The notes: generated by a model from the sequence alone, not told the origin. A stretch of 64,000 bases of DNA from SHZI01 sp963802215 (GCA_963802215.1 CAWDHQ010000002.1:1240001-1304000); one strand, 5' to 3'; shown: positions 43,410 through 52,307, counted from the first letter of the stretch. Translations and numbers: made by a program.

Positions 43410-44489
43410 CTAGATGTCGGGGAACTCCGCGATGCCCGCCAGGCTCCGGCGCTGGCCACCGTGGTCGGTCTGCACGTGGGACAGGACCTCGCCGGACTCC
43501 AGGCTGAACTTGCAGGCGACGCCGGTGAAGATGTTGGCGGCGATGGCGTGGCGCTGGTCGTGGCACACCGCGACCTGTGCGAAGCCGTAGCCGAACTTCT
43601 CCAGGCTGTAGGTGCGGAGCACCTTGCCGCTCTCGTCGTAGCACTCCACGGTGCCGCCCCGGGTGACCAGCAGCCGCCCGTCCTGGCAATAGGCCAGCGC
43701 GATGAACCAGTTGCGGTCGTAGAGGTTGCCGCCGTCCACCACAGCCAGGTCTGGCATCTGACGGCGTTTCAGGACGTCGTAACGCATCAGGCGCTTGCCC
43801 GTTTCCGTGGTGTAGGCGATGTACTGGGCCGACGGGTGCAGAGACAGGTGCGTCACGCCCTTGAAGCCGGACAGCTCGACGGCGGTCTCGGTGGGGTAGT
43901 CGTCGACCAGCTTCAGGTCCCTGTCGAACCGGTAGACGTGGCCGTCGCCGATACGGTCGGTGCCGGGCACGTATTTCATCATGGAGCCCCAGTAGGGCTT
44001 CGTGCCCTTCAGGGTCTCGCCGAGGTAGATGCTGCCGTCCCTGCCGAAGGCGGCGGTGCCGAAGGCCCGGTGGGCGAAGGTGTGGTCCGGCATCTGCCGG
44101 CCGTAGCGGTCCACCCGGATCACTTTCTGGGTGTGGATATCGAAGCCCCAGAGCGTGCCCTGCGGATCGAAAGTGAGGCCCATGACCAGGTGCCGGTGCC
44201 CCTCGGTCCACAGGACGCCCTTGGGCTTGAAGTCAGCGTCGTACTGCAGGATGCGGCCGAGGCCGGCGTGGTCGTCGGTCGGGTCATTGAGGTAGGTGCA
44301 GCCGAGCACGATGTCGCCCGGGGCAAAGGGCTGGATGGTGTTCTCCAGCACGTAACTGTAGCTGCGCATCACCAGGCGGTTGAAATCGTGGGCGGGCTGG
44401 GTGTCCACCAGCTGCGCGGTGGGCCTGGCGGGATCCGCGCCGTACTTTGCAGGCGCGAGGGCGGGGGTCTTGGCGGGTTGGACGGACAT
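43410..44489 (-). CDS. Beta-propeller (NHL/SMP-30-like) protein
   Basis: A 359-residue protein of repeating four-strand units: GLTFDPQGTLWGFDIHTQ, GTAAFGRDGSIYLGE, THLSLHPSAQYIAYTTETG and ALAYCQDGRLLVTRGG. These blade-like repeats are typical of six- or seven-bladed propellers such as NHL or SMP-30. No signal peptide is evident. AGGAGA lies before ATG 44489. It sits 22 bases upstream of the Rieske oxygenase, suggesting that it scaffolds or processes that enzyme's substrate; this is inferred. Confidence 0.82.
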   Translation of the reverse strand: MSVQPAKTPALAPAKYGADPARPTAQLVDTQPAHDFNRLVMRSYSYVLENTIQPFAPGDIVLGCTYLNDPTDDHAGLGRILQYDADFKPKGVLWTEGHRHLVMGLTFDPQGTLWGFDIHTQKVIRVDRYGRQMPDHTFAHRAFGTAAFGRDGSIYLGETLKGTKPYWGSMMKYVPGTDRIGDGHVYRFDRDLKLVDDYPTETAVELSGFKGVTHLSLHPSAQYIAYTTETGKRLMRYDVLKRRQMPDLAVVDGGNLYDRNWFIALAYCQDGRLLVTRGGTVECYDESGKVLRTYSLEKFGYGFAQVAVCHDQRHAIAANIFTGVACKFSLESGEVLSHVQTDHGGQRRSLAGIAEFPDI

Positions 44490-44500
44490 GGCGGGGTCTC

Positions 44501-44971
44501 CTAGAACACGAAGCCGTAGATGTACATCGGGATGGCCGTGGCTCCCGACCCGAGCATCAGGATCATCGCGAGCCGGCCGAAGTAGCGGTGCGTGGAGAAG
44601 TACTTCGGTTCCGGCGGGCTGGGGAACCTGATCAGGCTCGCGGCGACCAGCAGCACCCACACGATGGTGGAGCTGATGGCGAAGGCGGTGTGGATCCAGA
44701 TCCAGAAATTGAGTGTCGCCGTGCCGGCGTAGGCGCTCTCCGCCGTGACCGCGAAGATCCCGCCCATCTGGTTCAGGTCGATCTCGAAGAGCAGGACGAC
44801 GACGCCGAGCACGGCCGCGGTGGCGAGCTGGACACGCTTGTGCAGGGTCCACTGCTTCTTCCGGGCCAGGCTCCAGGACCAGAGAAGGATCGGCACGACG
44901 GCCACGATGGACAGGATGCCGATGTCGATCAGGGCATCGCCGCGGGCGCCGAGGAAACTGGAGCCAAACAT
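44501..44971 (-). CDS. DUF420-like multi-pass membrane protein
   Basis: A 156-residue inner-membrane protein with four hydrophobic helices (ALIDIGILSIVAVVPILLW, ATAAVLGVVVLLFEI, FWIWIHTAFAISSTIVWVLL, AMILMLGSGATAIPMYIYG). The conserved His residues HKRVQ, WIHTAFA and THRYFGRLA recall DUF420/CtaM-like heme or copper-handling proteins. AGGAGG is well placed before the ATG. An AT-rich segment just upstream (45000-45030) may hold the promoter. Confidence 0.75.
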   Translation of the reverse strand: MFGSSFLGARGDALIDIGILSIVAVVPILLWSWSLARKKQWTLHKRVQLATAAVLGVVVLLFEIDLNQMGGIFAVTAESAYAGTATLNFWIWIHTAFAISSTIVWVLLVAASLIRFPSPPEPKYFSTHRYFGRLAMILMLGSGATAIPMYIYGFVF

Positions 44972-45052
44972 GGGGACCTCCTGTGGATGGAGATCCTATC
45001 TTAGCGACGTTTTATTTTAAAGTGTAACGTAAAGCGGGTCGCCACTTCCGCG

Positions 45053-45568
45053 CTAGCCCCCGGGCCGTTCCCCGGCCTGGCCGAGGAATATCTCCCGCAT
45101 CCGGTCCGCGCCCAGCACCCGCACGAGCTCGGCCATCGTGCAGTAGATGAGAATGACCAGGCCGATGAAGATCTCTTCCGCCCAGAAGTGGGGCCACACC
45201 TGTTCCGCCAGCATCTTCTCGTTCCCCGCGACGAAGCCGCCGGCCGCCCGCCAGAACTCGACGAGCCGCTCCAGGTAGTGCAGCACCGTGGCGGCGAGGA
45301 GATAGACCGCCGTCTTCCAGGCGATGTTCCAGACCAGCGGCCTGGCCGGATAGCGATTGATGAAGGGCAGCAGGTCGGCAAGCACCACGGCCTTGGCGAG
45401 AATGAGCGCTGCCAGGGTCACCGAGGCGGACGTCGCCAGCGCGAGGCCGCTGCCCTTCAGCATCAGCACCCGGACGAACGCAATGAGGTGGAGCGAGACG
45501 AAGAAGTAGAGGGTGGGCGGAATCAGTTCGCGGATTTCCTCGCGCAGCTTTTCCATCGCAGTGCTCAC
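45053..45568 (-). CDS. Uncharacterised multi-pass membrane protein
   Basis: A 171-residue protein with about four hydrophobic stretches (LYFFVSLHLIAFVRVLML, ASVTLAALILAKAVVLADLL, WKTAVYLLAATVLHYL, IFIGLVILIYCTMAELV). No family recognised. It probably belongs to the same transcription unit as the DUF420-like, propeller and Rieske genes, 81 bases downstream. Confidence 0.7.
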   Translation of the reverse strand: MSTAMEKLREEIRELIPPTLYFFVSLHLIAFVRVLMLKGSGLALATSASVTLAALILAKAVVLADLLPFINRYPARPLVWNIAWKTAVYLLAATVLHYLERLVEFWRAAGGFVAGNEKMLAEQVWPHFWAEEIFIGLVILIYCTMAELVRVLGADRMREIFLGQAGERPGG

Positions 45569-45584
45569 GGCGTCGCTCCCTGGC

Positions 45585-46064
45585 TCATCGTGCTATTGAT
45601 ATCCAGATCTCCAGCCCGCCGAGCCCGGTGCCGGGATCGAACCGCGTGCCGTAGACCTCGAAGTCGGGCTTGTGCGCGGATTCGTGACCGCACTGTGGCA
45701 GCCATTCGTGCAGGATGCGCCGCCAGGTCTCCCGGATCTCCGTCACGGGACCCGCGTGCAGGAACACGGCGTAATACTGCGGCAGCACGCGGACGCGGCC
45801 GATCTCCGCGGGCAGTGCTGCGAACGAATCCACCTCGACGCCGCTCATGTATTCAAAGCCGCTGGCATCGGCACCGCACATGACGCCGTAGGTTGCGCCC
45901 GGTCGCTGGCCCGGCAGCGGCCCCAGCGCGCGAAACTGCTGCCACTGGGCGCTGATGCCAGCGGCCTGCCCGGCGTAGGGATGGTGGCGACGCAGGCCGG
46001 CCAGGAGCATCGGGCGGCCTTCTTCGTAGCGGTCCGGTACCGTGGTCGTGGCCCTCAGGTCCAT
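45585..46064 (-). CDS. GyrI-like / AraC effector-binding domain protein
   Basis: A 159-residue stand-alone small-molecule-binding domain of the GyrI/AraC_E_bind superfamily. The C-terminal pattern WRRILHEWLPQCGHESAHKPDFEVYG with a following conserved acidic stretch and GLEIWI is typical, and ALPAEIGRVRVLPQYYAVFLHAGP fits the central strands. No DNA-binding domain is present. It overlaps the upstream gene by 10 bases, implying co-expression. Ligand unknown. Confidence 0.8.
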   Translation of the reverse strand: MDLRATTTVPDRYEEGRPMLLAGLRRHHPYAGQAAGISAQWQQFRALGPLPGQRPGATYGVMCGADASGFEYMSGVEVDSFAALPAEIGRVRVLPQYYAVFLHAGPVTEIRETWRRILHEWLPQCGHESAHKPDFEVYGTRFDPGTGLGGLEIWISIAR

Positions 46065-46774
46065 CTGGCCAAGGGTACTGCAATCCACACGGCCCGTGCC
46101 CCGGCGACCCGGCGTCCATCCTCGCCGTACACGGCGGAGCCGGCGAGATGCTTGCGGCCTTCGACGCCGAGCGGCCATGCCGTGACCACGCAGGGCTCGC
46201 CGGCAGCCACCTCGCCGTCGATGGCGGCGCAGAGTTCGCCGAGCACCACCGCCACGTCGCCCACGGGCGGCAGCACGGCGAATCCGCCCGGGCAGTCGAG
46301 CGCCGACCAGAGGAACTCGGGCCGCACCCGGCCGTCGGCGTCGGCCAGGGACGCGTCCGGCGTCCACGGGGCCGCCAGCAGGCCGCCGGCGCCCGCACTG
46401 CCCGGGAAGATGCGCAGCCCGTCCAGCGGCTTGCGGTCCGGGCCGCAGACGAAGCAGCCGGGAAACGCGTGGCCGTGGAAGCCCACGTAGGACCGGCTGG
46501 CCTGTTCGGCGGCTGCCCGCGACGGCGCCGGCGGCGCCGGGAGGTCGAGGGTCGCGCACCGGGCCTCCGCGATGAGCGTGGTGCCGTCGTAGAGCCGCGC
46601 GTCGGTCGCGCCGGACTCCAGGCGCAAGGCCGTCCGCAGCGGCGGCGGCGCCTTGAGCCGGACTGCCACGGGCCCGGGCAGCCGGGCCGCGACCCGGCCG
46701 CACACGTAGCCGCCGTTGCCCGAGCGTGGCGGGCCGCAGAAGCGTTCCTCGATCTCGAACCGTTCGACGAGCAC
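46055..46774 (-). CDS. Hot-dog thioesterase-like protein
   Basis: A 239-residue protein of two hot-dog-like halves (RSGNGGYVCGRVAARL near residue 20, and HGHAFPGCFVCGPDRK near 110 with a later LWSALDCPGGFAV). The layout is that of acyl-CoA thioesterase-superfamily proteins; activity is unproven. GTG 46774, six bases after the previous stop, is the best start; no in-frame Met lies near. A much longer open frame continues upstream through the FAD gene but is a shadow. It overlaps the GyrI-like gene. Confidence 0.72.
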   Translation of the reverse strand: MLVERFEIEERFCGPPRSGNGGYVCGRVAARLPGPVAVRLKAPPPLRTALRLESGATDARLYDGTTLIAEARCATLDLPAPPAPSRAAAEQASRSYVGFHGHAFPGCFVCGPDRKPLDGLRIFPGSAGAGGLLAAPWTPDASLADADGRVRPEFLWSALDCPGGFAVLPPVGDVAVVLGELCAAIDGEVAAGEPCVVTAWPLGVEGRKHLAGSAVYGEDGRRVAGARAVWIAVPLARWT

Positions 46775-46779
46775 GCGTT

Positions 46780-47937
46780 TCAGGCCTGGGGCATCAGCGC
46801 CGCGAGGCGCCGGACGGCCGCCGCGCTGGCCGCGCGATCCGGCGTGGTGTCGGCATTGCCGAAGTCGCCGGGCTCCTGGGACTGCACGAGGATGCCGTCC
46901 CGGCGTGGCGCCACGAAGACGTTCCTCTGCAGGTGATACAGGCCGTAGGTCACCTCGGGCTGGGGAATCAGCCGGGTGGTCTGGCCGCGCACGGGGGTGA
47001 TGGAATCGTCGCCCAGCAACTGGCGGGCTCCATAGCCGGTGGCGTTGACGATGACCTTCTCGCTCAGGTCCGCGAACTCCCGCGGGCTCTCGAAGACGCG
47101 CGTCCCGATCTCGCCCCCGTTCTTCAGGAAGTCGTCCGTGAGCAGGCGGGAGAGGGCGCCGATGTTGAAGCCGAGCATGGCGTAGCGGGCCGCGAACGGC
47201 GCCGCGAAGGGGTGCTCGCCAGCCGCGAGAGGCCGGGACACCGGCCGGAGGTCCCCCAGCAGCCGCGACTCCAGCGCCGCGTACTCGGGCTCGTCCTCCG
47301 CCTTCCTGCCGGCGCCGGGGCCGAAGGGCACGTCGGAGAGCGCGTAGCCCTCGTGCCACTCGACGGGCGCGCCGGGCAGGCCGAGCAGCGTCTGCCAGGT
47401 GCGGAACGATGTGCGCGCCATGGCTTCCCACTGGCGCTCGAACTCCGGTGTTGAGTCGGCGGCACTGCAGACCCGTGAATCCGGCGTCCACACGCCCGTG
47501 GCGTACGAGGAGCTCACGTCCGGCGGCCGCTCCCGGGCGTAGATGCGCACCCGCAGGCCCGCCCGCTGCGCCGTGAGCGCCGTGGTGAGGCCGATGGCCC
47601 CGCAACCGATGACGGCGATGTCCCGTTCGCCCGTGGCCTGCAGGAGTTCCAGCGCGCGGGCCGCCGATCCCCAGGACAGGGACCACCCGGCGCCGCCATG
47701 GCCGTAGTTGTGGACGACGGTCCTGCGGCCGACGCGCTCAGCCTCGATGCGGGGCCCCCGGGCGCGGAACGGCCGGGAGCAGACGTTGACGGCGATGATG
47801 CGGTCCGCGCTGGCGCGGATCGGGGCGAGTGGCGGGGGTGGCGCGAAGGCCGCCGTTGCACTCGCGGGTGCTGGCAGCGGCGCCAGGAGTGCGAGGCCGG
47901 CGGCGCGCAGGATGTTGCGGCGTTGCATGCGACTCAT
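46780..47937 (-). CDS. Exported FAD-dependent D-amino-acid-oxidase-like protein with permuted motif order
   Basis: A 385-residue flavoprotein with a Tat-type leader (RRNILRAAGLALL). The FAD Rossmann motif VIGCGAIGLTTALTAQRAGL lies near residue 110. Ahead of it, near residue 75, is HNYGHGGAGWSLSWG, which in ordinary D-amino-acid oxidases is the C-terminal motif. The protein ends without repeating that motif, so the fold looks circularly permuted. PVRGQTTRL near residue 310 also fits the DAAO family. Probably oxidises an amine or amino acid in the periplasm. ATG 47937 is chosen; 47928 is an alternative. Confidence 0.85.
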   Translation of the reverse strand: MSRMQRRNILRAAGLALLAPLPAPASATAAFAPPPPLAPIRASADRIIAVNVCSRPFRARGPRIEAERVGRRTVVHNYGHGGAGWSLSWGSAARALELLQATGERDIAVIGCGAIGLTTALTAQRAGLRVRIYARERPPDVSSSYATGVWTPDSRVCSAADSTPEFERQWEAMARTSFRTWQTLLGLPGAPVEWHEGYALSDVPFGPGAGRKAEDEPEYAALESRLLGDLRPVSRPLAAGEHPFAAPFAARYAMLGFNIGALSRLLTDDFLKNGGEIGTRVFESPREFADLSEKVIVNATGYGARQLLGDDSITPVRGQTTRLIPQPEVTYGLYHLQRNVFVAPRRDGILVQSQEPGDFGNADTTPDRAASAAAVRRLAALMPQA

Positions 47938-47962
47938 CCGGCGTGGCGCTGCCGTAAGGCCG

Positions 47963-49441
47963 CTATTCGGCCCGGGTAACCGCGGGCGGCGACCAGGTGC
48001 CGGAACCCGCGGGGAGGACCGACGGCGCCTCCGTCTTCGGCCAGTACAGGCGCATGACGAGGTAGACCGGCCCGTCCGGCGCCGGCAGCCAGTTCGCCTC
48101 CAGCCCCTTGCCCGGCGAATCCTTCCGGATGTGCAGCGTGAGGGAGCCGTCGGCATTCTTCGCCATCGCCGGCAGCATCGGGGAGTTGATCAGGTAGCGC
48201 CCGATCGGGTTCCTGATCAGCAACTGGGTATTGCCGTCATACATCGTGACGGACCAGAACGCGTTCACCGGCGGCAGCTGGCCGGCGGGGAAGGTGAGCG
48301 TGTAGTTGTGCTGGCTGCCGTCCAGGTTTTCGCCCGCCGAGTCCACGCGGGTCATCGGGTACACGGCTTCATCGGCATTGTTGCCGAAGATGCCGCCCTT
48401 GGCGGCGGCGGCCCGCAGCAGCCAGTCGCCCTTGTAGAAGTTGCGGTCGCCGAAGAGCGAGCCCACCTTCCAGCCGTTGACGTCCTTCATGCCGCCGGCC
48501 AGGAAGGCGTCGACCTTGCTGTCGCCTTGCTTCATGGCCAGCAGTACCTCGGCCTTGTGCCCGGCCGAGAGGTCCTTGAACTCGAAGGTCTTGCCGGGCC
48601 CGATGCCGATGGTGGCCAGCCGGGCGCGCAGCGCCTCGTCTTCCGGCGTCACCGGGACGAACTCGAGGGCGGCATCCAGGTACTGGAAGAAGTTGTCCTT
48701 GATGCCGGCGGTTGTGGCCGGAAGGAAATCGACGGCGGGCGCCGCCGGCGGGGCAGGCTGGTTCAGGAATGCGGACAGCGGGCGGACCTGGTAACCCTGC
48801 TGCACCTTCACGACGTTGGGCATGTCCGCCGCGTCGAAGAGCTGGGTGCGGAAGATCGTGAGCCCGAAGGGCGTCGTCGAGGTGAAGACCTGCCGGATGC
48901 CCGGGGGCGTCTCGCCGGACCAGCCGGGACCGACGACCAGGTAGTCGCCCGCCTCGTTGCCCGTGGCCCGGCTGCCGATGTAGCCGTAGTTGTAGGTGTT
49001 GCCGTCGATGAGCTGCACCGAGTAGTAGCGCTCCTTCGGCACGGCCGGAACGGAGATCACCACGGGTTCCGCGCGGAGATCCAGCCAGAGCATCGAGTAG
49101 GGGGTGTCGCTGTTCGGAGTGACGACCGCGGTGTCCTCCCAGGTGAACACGCGGGATTCGTTGGCGATGGTGTTGAAGGGGCCCTTGTACTGGGGCGAGC
49201 TTTTGTCGATGACAAACTCGTTCATCACCGCGTAGTTCATGACGATGGGCAGGCCGTAGATGAAGGCCTCCTCCGCGATGGCCTTCGTCTCGGCGATGCC
49301 GGGTGCCGCGACGCCTGCCTGTTGGTCCGCCTGCGCCGCGGTGGAGACGGGGTCGGCCTTCTTGCCGCAGCCAGCCAGCAGGCCGAACGAAAGGGCGACG
49401 GAGAGGGTGCCGGCGAGGAGTCTCGCAGTGGAATGCGACAT
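47963..49441 (-). CDS. DUF1254/DUF1214-domain lipoprotein
   Basis: A 492-residue lipoprotein (SFGLLAGC lipobox, Cys near residue 25) with the DUF1254 N-terminal domain (EEAFIYGLPIVMNY, TPNSDTPYSMLWLDLR, YYSVQLIDGNTYNYGYIG) and the DUF1214 C-terminal domain (FWSVTMYDGNTQLLIRNPIGRY, SLTLHIRKDSPG, NWLPAPDGPVYLVMRLYWP). Function not established. It precedes the flavoprotein gene by 25 bases on the same strand. Confidence 0.93.
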   Translation of the reverse strand: MSHSTARLLAGTLSVALSFGLLAGCGKKADPVSTAAQADQQAGVAAPGIAETKAIAEEAFIYGLPIVMNYAVMNEFVIDKSSPQYKGPFNTIANESRVFTWEDTAVVTPNSDTPYSMLWLDLRAEPVVISVPAVPKERYYSVQLIDGNTYNYGYIGSRATGNEAGDYLVVGPGWSGETPPGIRQVFTSTTPFGLTIFRTQLFDAADMPNVVKVQQGYQVRPLSAFLNQPAPPAAPAVDFLPATTAGIKDNFFQYLDAALEFVPVTPEDEALRARLATIGIGPGKTFEFKDLSAGHKAEVLLAMKQGDSKVDAFLAGGMKDVNGWKVGSLFGDRNFYKGDWLLRAAAAKGGIFGNNADEAVYPMTRVDSAGENLDGSQHNYTLTFPAGQLPPVNAFWSVTMYDGNTQLLIRNPIGRYLINSPMLPAMAKNADGSLTLHIRKDSPGKGLEANWLPAPDGPVYLVMRLYWPKTEAPSVLPAGSGTWSPPAVTRAE

Positions 49442-49450
49442 GGCGTGCTT

Positions 49451-50446
49451 TCAGTGGTCGTGAGGTGAAGCAGAAATACTACCACCGCCGGCCGGCGCCA
49501 CCATGTAGGTGCAGCCGTCGAACTCGGTCGCCGGCTCCGGATACGGCATTGGCAAAAACCCCAGCCGGCGGTACAGCCGCTCCGCCCGCTCGTTGCCCGG
49601 GAGCACGAAGAGTGAGTATGTGTCCACGCCCAGTTCCGCGGCGCCGAGGCGGCAGAGCTCGCGCACCAGCGTGCCGCCGATCCCACGCCCGCGGAGTGCA
49701 GGGGCCACGGCGAGCCGGGCGAGGTGGCAGCGCCCGAGCCGCCGGTAGTACTGGCCAAACGCGGCCAGCGCGCCGTCGGGTGTGACGAGCACCCAGGACG
49801 GGAGGCTGTCCAGCCGCGCGTCCTCCGGGAACGTCGCCGCGGTGAACGGGTGACGGAAGCCGGGCCCACCCCAGGTCTGGCAGCTGGTCCGGTCCGGGAA
49901 CCAGCTCATCAGTTCCGGCAGCAGCGGCTCGCCGAAGCGCCGGAGATGCAATGAACGAGGCTGCAGCTCGACAGCCTGCAGTGACACCAGCTTCTTCCCA
50001 GCCCCCACGCGCTGCGTGCCGACCCCGGTGAAGCCGAAGCCCGCGTGGAACCGGCGCGAGGCTTCGTTGGACGGCTCGATGTCGAACTCGCAGGTGACGC
50101 GGGCGGCGCCGCTGGCCCGGGCAAACCGGAAGAGGTCCTCGTAGAGCAGTATAGCGAGGCCCTGGCCCCGGTGCGCGTCCGCGACCACGATCCTGTCGAC
50201 GTAGAGAAACCGGTGGTAGTGCTCCGCGAACCAGCGGTAGTTCGGGCTGTCGTAGGCGCAGCCTTCGCGGAAGGCGAGGAGGAAGGCGGCGATGCCGGCC
50301 GGCACCTCCATCACCCGGTGGTACGCAGCCTCGCGGTGGAGCAGCTCCAGCCGCTCCCGCGTGAGCGGGCTCAGGACGTGCTCCGACCGCGCGTTCAGCC
50401 GGAGGATCTCCCCGAAGTCCGCGGCCACGGCATCCCGGATTGTCAT
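49451..50446 (-). CDS. Tandem GNAT acetyltransferase (two domains)
   Basis: A 331-residue protein with two GNAT domains. The first motif A is YVDRIVVADAHRGQGLAILLYED near residue 80. The second, near 245, is LARLAVAPALRGRGIGGTLVREL, followed by LYRRLGFLPMPYPEP. ATG 50446 overlaps the DUF998 stop by four bases. Substrate unknown; one domain could be catalytic and the other structural. Confidence 0.87.
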   Translation of the reverse strand: MTIRDAVAADFGEILRLNARSEHVLSPLTRERLELLHREAAYHRVMEVPAGIAAFLLAFREGCAYDSPNYRWFAEHYHRFLYVDRIVVADAHRGQGLAILLYEDLFRFARASGAARVTCEFDIEPSNEASRRFHAGFGFTGVGTQRVGAGKKLVSLQAVELQPRSLHLRRFGEPLLPELMSWFPDRTSCQTWGGPGFRHPFTAATFPEDARLDSLPSWVLVTPDGALAAFGQYYRRLGRCHLARLAVAPALRGRGIGGTLVRELCRLGAAELGVDTYSLFVLPGNERAERLYRRLGFLPMPYPEPATEFDGCTYMVAPAGGGSISASPHDH

Positions 50447-51042
50447 GTGGAATGCTCCCGTGCCAGGAATATACCGGCCAGCGCGCACCAGCCGAACCAG
50501 GCGGCGAACAGGGCCCGCTGCGCGAGCCCGTAGGCGGGGCCCACGACGGACCAGGCAAAGCCGTGCCGGTCGAGCGCGGTCAGGTTGAGCGGTATGGCGA
50601 CCATGATCAGGACGTACAGGACTCCCGAGAGCAGGACGAGGGTCCCTGCCCGGGGCTCCCGCCGCCAGGCGAGCGCAAAGGCCAATGGTGCCTGGTAGCC
50701 CACCAGTTCGGACATCGCGAAGACGTTGTGCAGCGGGTGCGGGTGGGCGAACAGTCCCACGCCGGCAGCGGACACGGCCATGCACGCTGTCAGGTACGCG
50801 GCCAGCGGGGGTCGGCCGGCGGCGCGGGACAGGTCGCGAAGTGCGGCGGCAAAGACCAGGATGCAGAGCGCAACGGCCCACAGCAGGAGCGCAAACGGCA
50901 TCCGGGCTGGCGAGCCCAGCTCACCGATCTCGCTGACGGTCTGGCGGACGTGATCGTAGCCGGGGATCTGCAGCGCGAGGCTGGCGACCCCGGCCGCGAA
51001 GAGGGCGCCGGCCAAGGGGCCGAAGAGGAGGCGGCTAGACAT
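50443..51042 (-). CDS. DUF998-family membrane protein
   Basis: A 199-residue protein with six hydrophobic helices. The opening GPLAGALFAAGVASLAL, YDHVRQTVSEIGE and a later FAHPHPLHNVFAMSEL match the DUF998 pattern (the SxLG/SEIG segment after helix 1, and His residues in helix 4). Function unknown. The stop overlaps the following acetyltransferase gene by four bases. Confidence 0.85.
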   Translation of the reverse strand: MSSRLLFGPLAGALFAAGVASLALQIPGYDHVRQTVSEIGELGSPARMPFALLLWAVALCILVFAAALRDLSRAAGRPPLAAYLTACMAVSAAGVGLFAHPHPLHNVFAMSELVGYQAPLAFALAWRREPRAGTLVLLSGVLYVLIMVAIPLNLTALDRHGFAWSVVGPAYGLAQRALFAAWFGWCALAGIFLAREHST

Positions 51043-51180
51043 AGCTGAGCCAACAGTCCCTGCGCCGCACCTTGAGCGACGCGACCCACCTCGACAACCG
51101 ATAGAGCGCCATGATCACGATCACCAGGCCGCGGAGCATGTCGATGCTGCCCCGTTGAACCGCCGCTGAGCCCTGTTCAG
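51035..51180 (-). pseudogene. Remnant of a DUF1624-type membrane-protein gene (5' end only)
   Basis: On the minus strand from the acetyltransferase end, the peptide SIDMLRGLVIVIMAL can be read. This is the characteristic opening of DUF1624/HGSNAT-like membrane acyltransferases, but it is followed after about 20 residues by unrelated sequence and a stop. There is no upstream start or the remaining eight helices, so it looks like a decayed fragment filling the 134-base gap. Confidence 0.45.
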
Positions 51181-51659
51181 CCCAGGATCAGTTCCATCTG
51201 GATATTGCACCGCGCGTAAGCGGATGCGGCGCCCTGGATCTCCTGGAAACCCAGTTTGCGATACAGGCTGATGGCCGGCTCGAGGATCGTGTTGCTTTCC
51301 AGGACCAGCCGCCTTCCCCCCTGGCTCCTGGCCTTCTGGATCGCTGCCTGGCCCAGGAGAAGTCCGATGCCCCGGCCCCTGATGCGGGGAGACACGCTCA
51401 TCTTGGCGAGTTCGTAGGTCTCGCCATCGATCCTGATCAACGCGCAGGTTCCGACCGGTTCCGGCCCAAGTAGGGCGATCAGGATGTGGCCTCCCTTGTC
51501 CAGGATGTATTCCTGGGGCCGGTCCAGGGACAGGTAGTCGGCCTCTTCCATCCTGAACCAGCGGGATATCCACTCCTCGTTCAGCTGCCTGAAACTTTGC
51601 TGAAAGCGGGGCTCGTAGTCGACGATGCGGACCTCGCTGCCAGTTATTTCGCCTTGCAT
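51177..51659 (-). CDS. GNAT-family N-acetyltransferase
   Basis: A 160-residue acetyltransferase with motif A ELAKMSVSPRIRGRGIGLLLGQ near residue 95, LVLESNTILEPAISLYRKLGFQE, and a preceding GGHILIALLGPEPVGTC. The start (ATG 51659) overlaps the upstream LprI/MliC gene by 16 bases. Substrate unknown. Confidence 0.88.
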   Translation of the reverse strand: MQGEITGSEVRIVDYEPRFQQSFRQLNEEWISRWFRMEEADYLSLDRPQEYILDKGGHILIALLGPEPVGTCALIRIDGETYELAKMSVSPRIRGRGIGLLLGQAAIQKARSQGGRRLVLESNTILEPAISLYRKLGFQEIQGAASAYARCNIQMELILG

Positions 51660-52288
51660 GCCAAGTCTTCGGTCTTGCCGGTGTCCGTGTCGAGCCAGTT
51701 CAGCTTCACCTCGCTGCCCTGCCGGATGAGGCTGACGTTCTGCCCCTCGTAGGTGCCCGCGCCCGCGGCGCCCACGAGCCACAGCGTGACGGTGCGGTCC
51801 CCGCGTTCCAGCCGGATCGTGGCCGGGTCGGTCGCGAAGAAGTTCGCGACCACCTCGTTGGCCGGATTGTTCTGGCAGGCAAACGCCACCGTCTCCGGCG
51901 GCATGAGCCGCCAGACCGACTGCAGCTCCGAAATGCGGAGCCTGTACTGGGCATCGACGCACCCCTTCACGGTGTCGACGGTCCAGGTCGCCGTGATCCA
52001 GGTCTGCTGGCCATTCGCCTTCCAGCAGTCATTGCGCCCCTTGACCCAGCCGCGCTGCCCTGTGCGCAGCGTCGTCGCGGGCGCACCGGTGGCCCTGGCG
52101 GTCGCCGCCCGGTAGACCTCGTCGAGCTTGCGGTCGAGACCAGCCAGCGACGCGTCGCTGCAGATCAGCTGCTCGACCTCTCCCTCCGCCTTTCCGCAGT
52201 CGAAGGCCGGCCCCTGCGCGAGCGCAACCGCCGGGAGTCCCATCGCACTGGCCACGAGGGTCAGGAGGATGATCGGCGCTCGCTTCAT
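51644..52288 (-). CDS. Secreted LprI/MliC-type protein (putative lysozyme inhibitor)
   Basis: A 214-residue secreted protein with a signal peptide (LLTLVASAMGLPAVALA). The first domain is of the LprI/DUF1311 type: FDCGKAEGEVEQLICSDASLAGLDRKLDEVY. The second is MliC-like (C-type lysozyme inhibitor): VAFACQNN near residue 135, WLVGAAGAGTYEGQNV, RQGSEVKLNW, closing with LACKAK. Four Cys would form two disulfides. Probably protects peptidoglycan against host or competitor lysozyme; inferred from the family. Confidence 0.85.
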   Translation of the reverse strand: MKRAPIILLTLVASAMGLPAVALAQGPAFDCGKAEGEVEQLICSDASLAGLDRKLDEVYRAATARATGAPATTLRTGQRGWVKGRNDCWKANGQQTWITATWTVDTVKGCVDAQYRLRISELQSVWRLMPPETVAFACQNNPANEVVANFFATDPATIRLERGDRTVTLWLVGAAGAGTYEGQNVSLIRQGSEVKLNWLDTDTGKTEDLACKAK

Positions 52289-52307
52289 GGCTGCTGTCCT
52301 TCCGGAG

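Noticed and set aside
46055..47686. Single 543-residue frame joining the thioesterase-like gene with sequence antisense-frame to the FAD gene
   Set aside because: Only the part after GTG 46774 is protein-like; the rest is an alternative frame of the flavoprotein gene.
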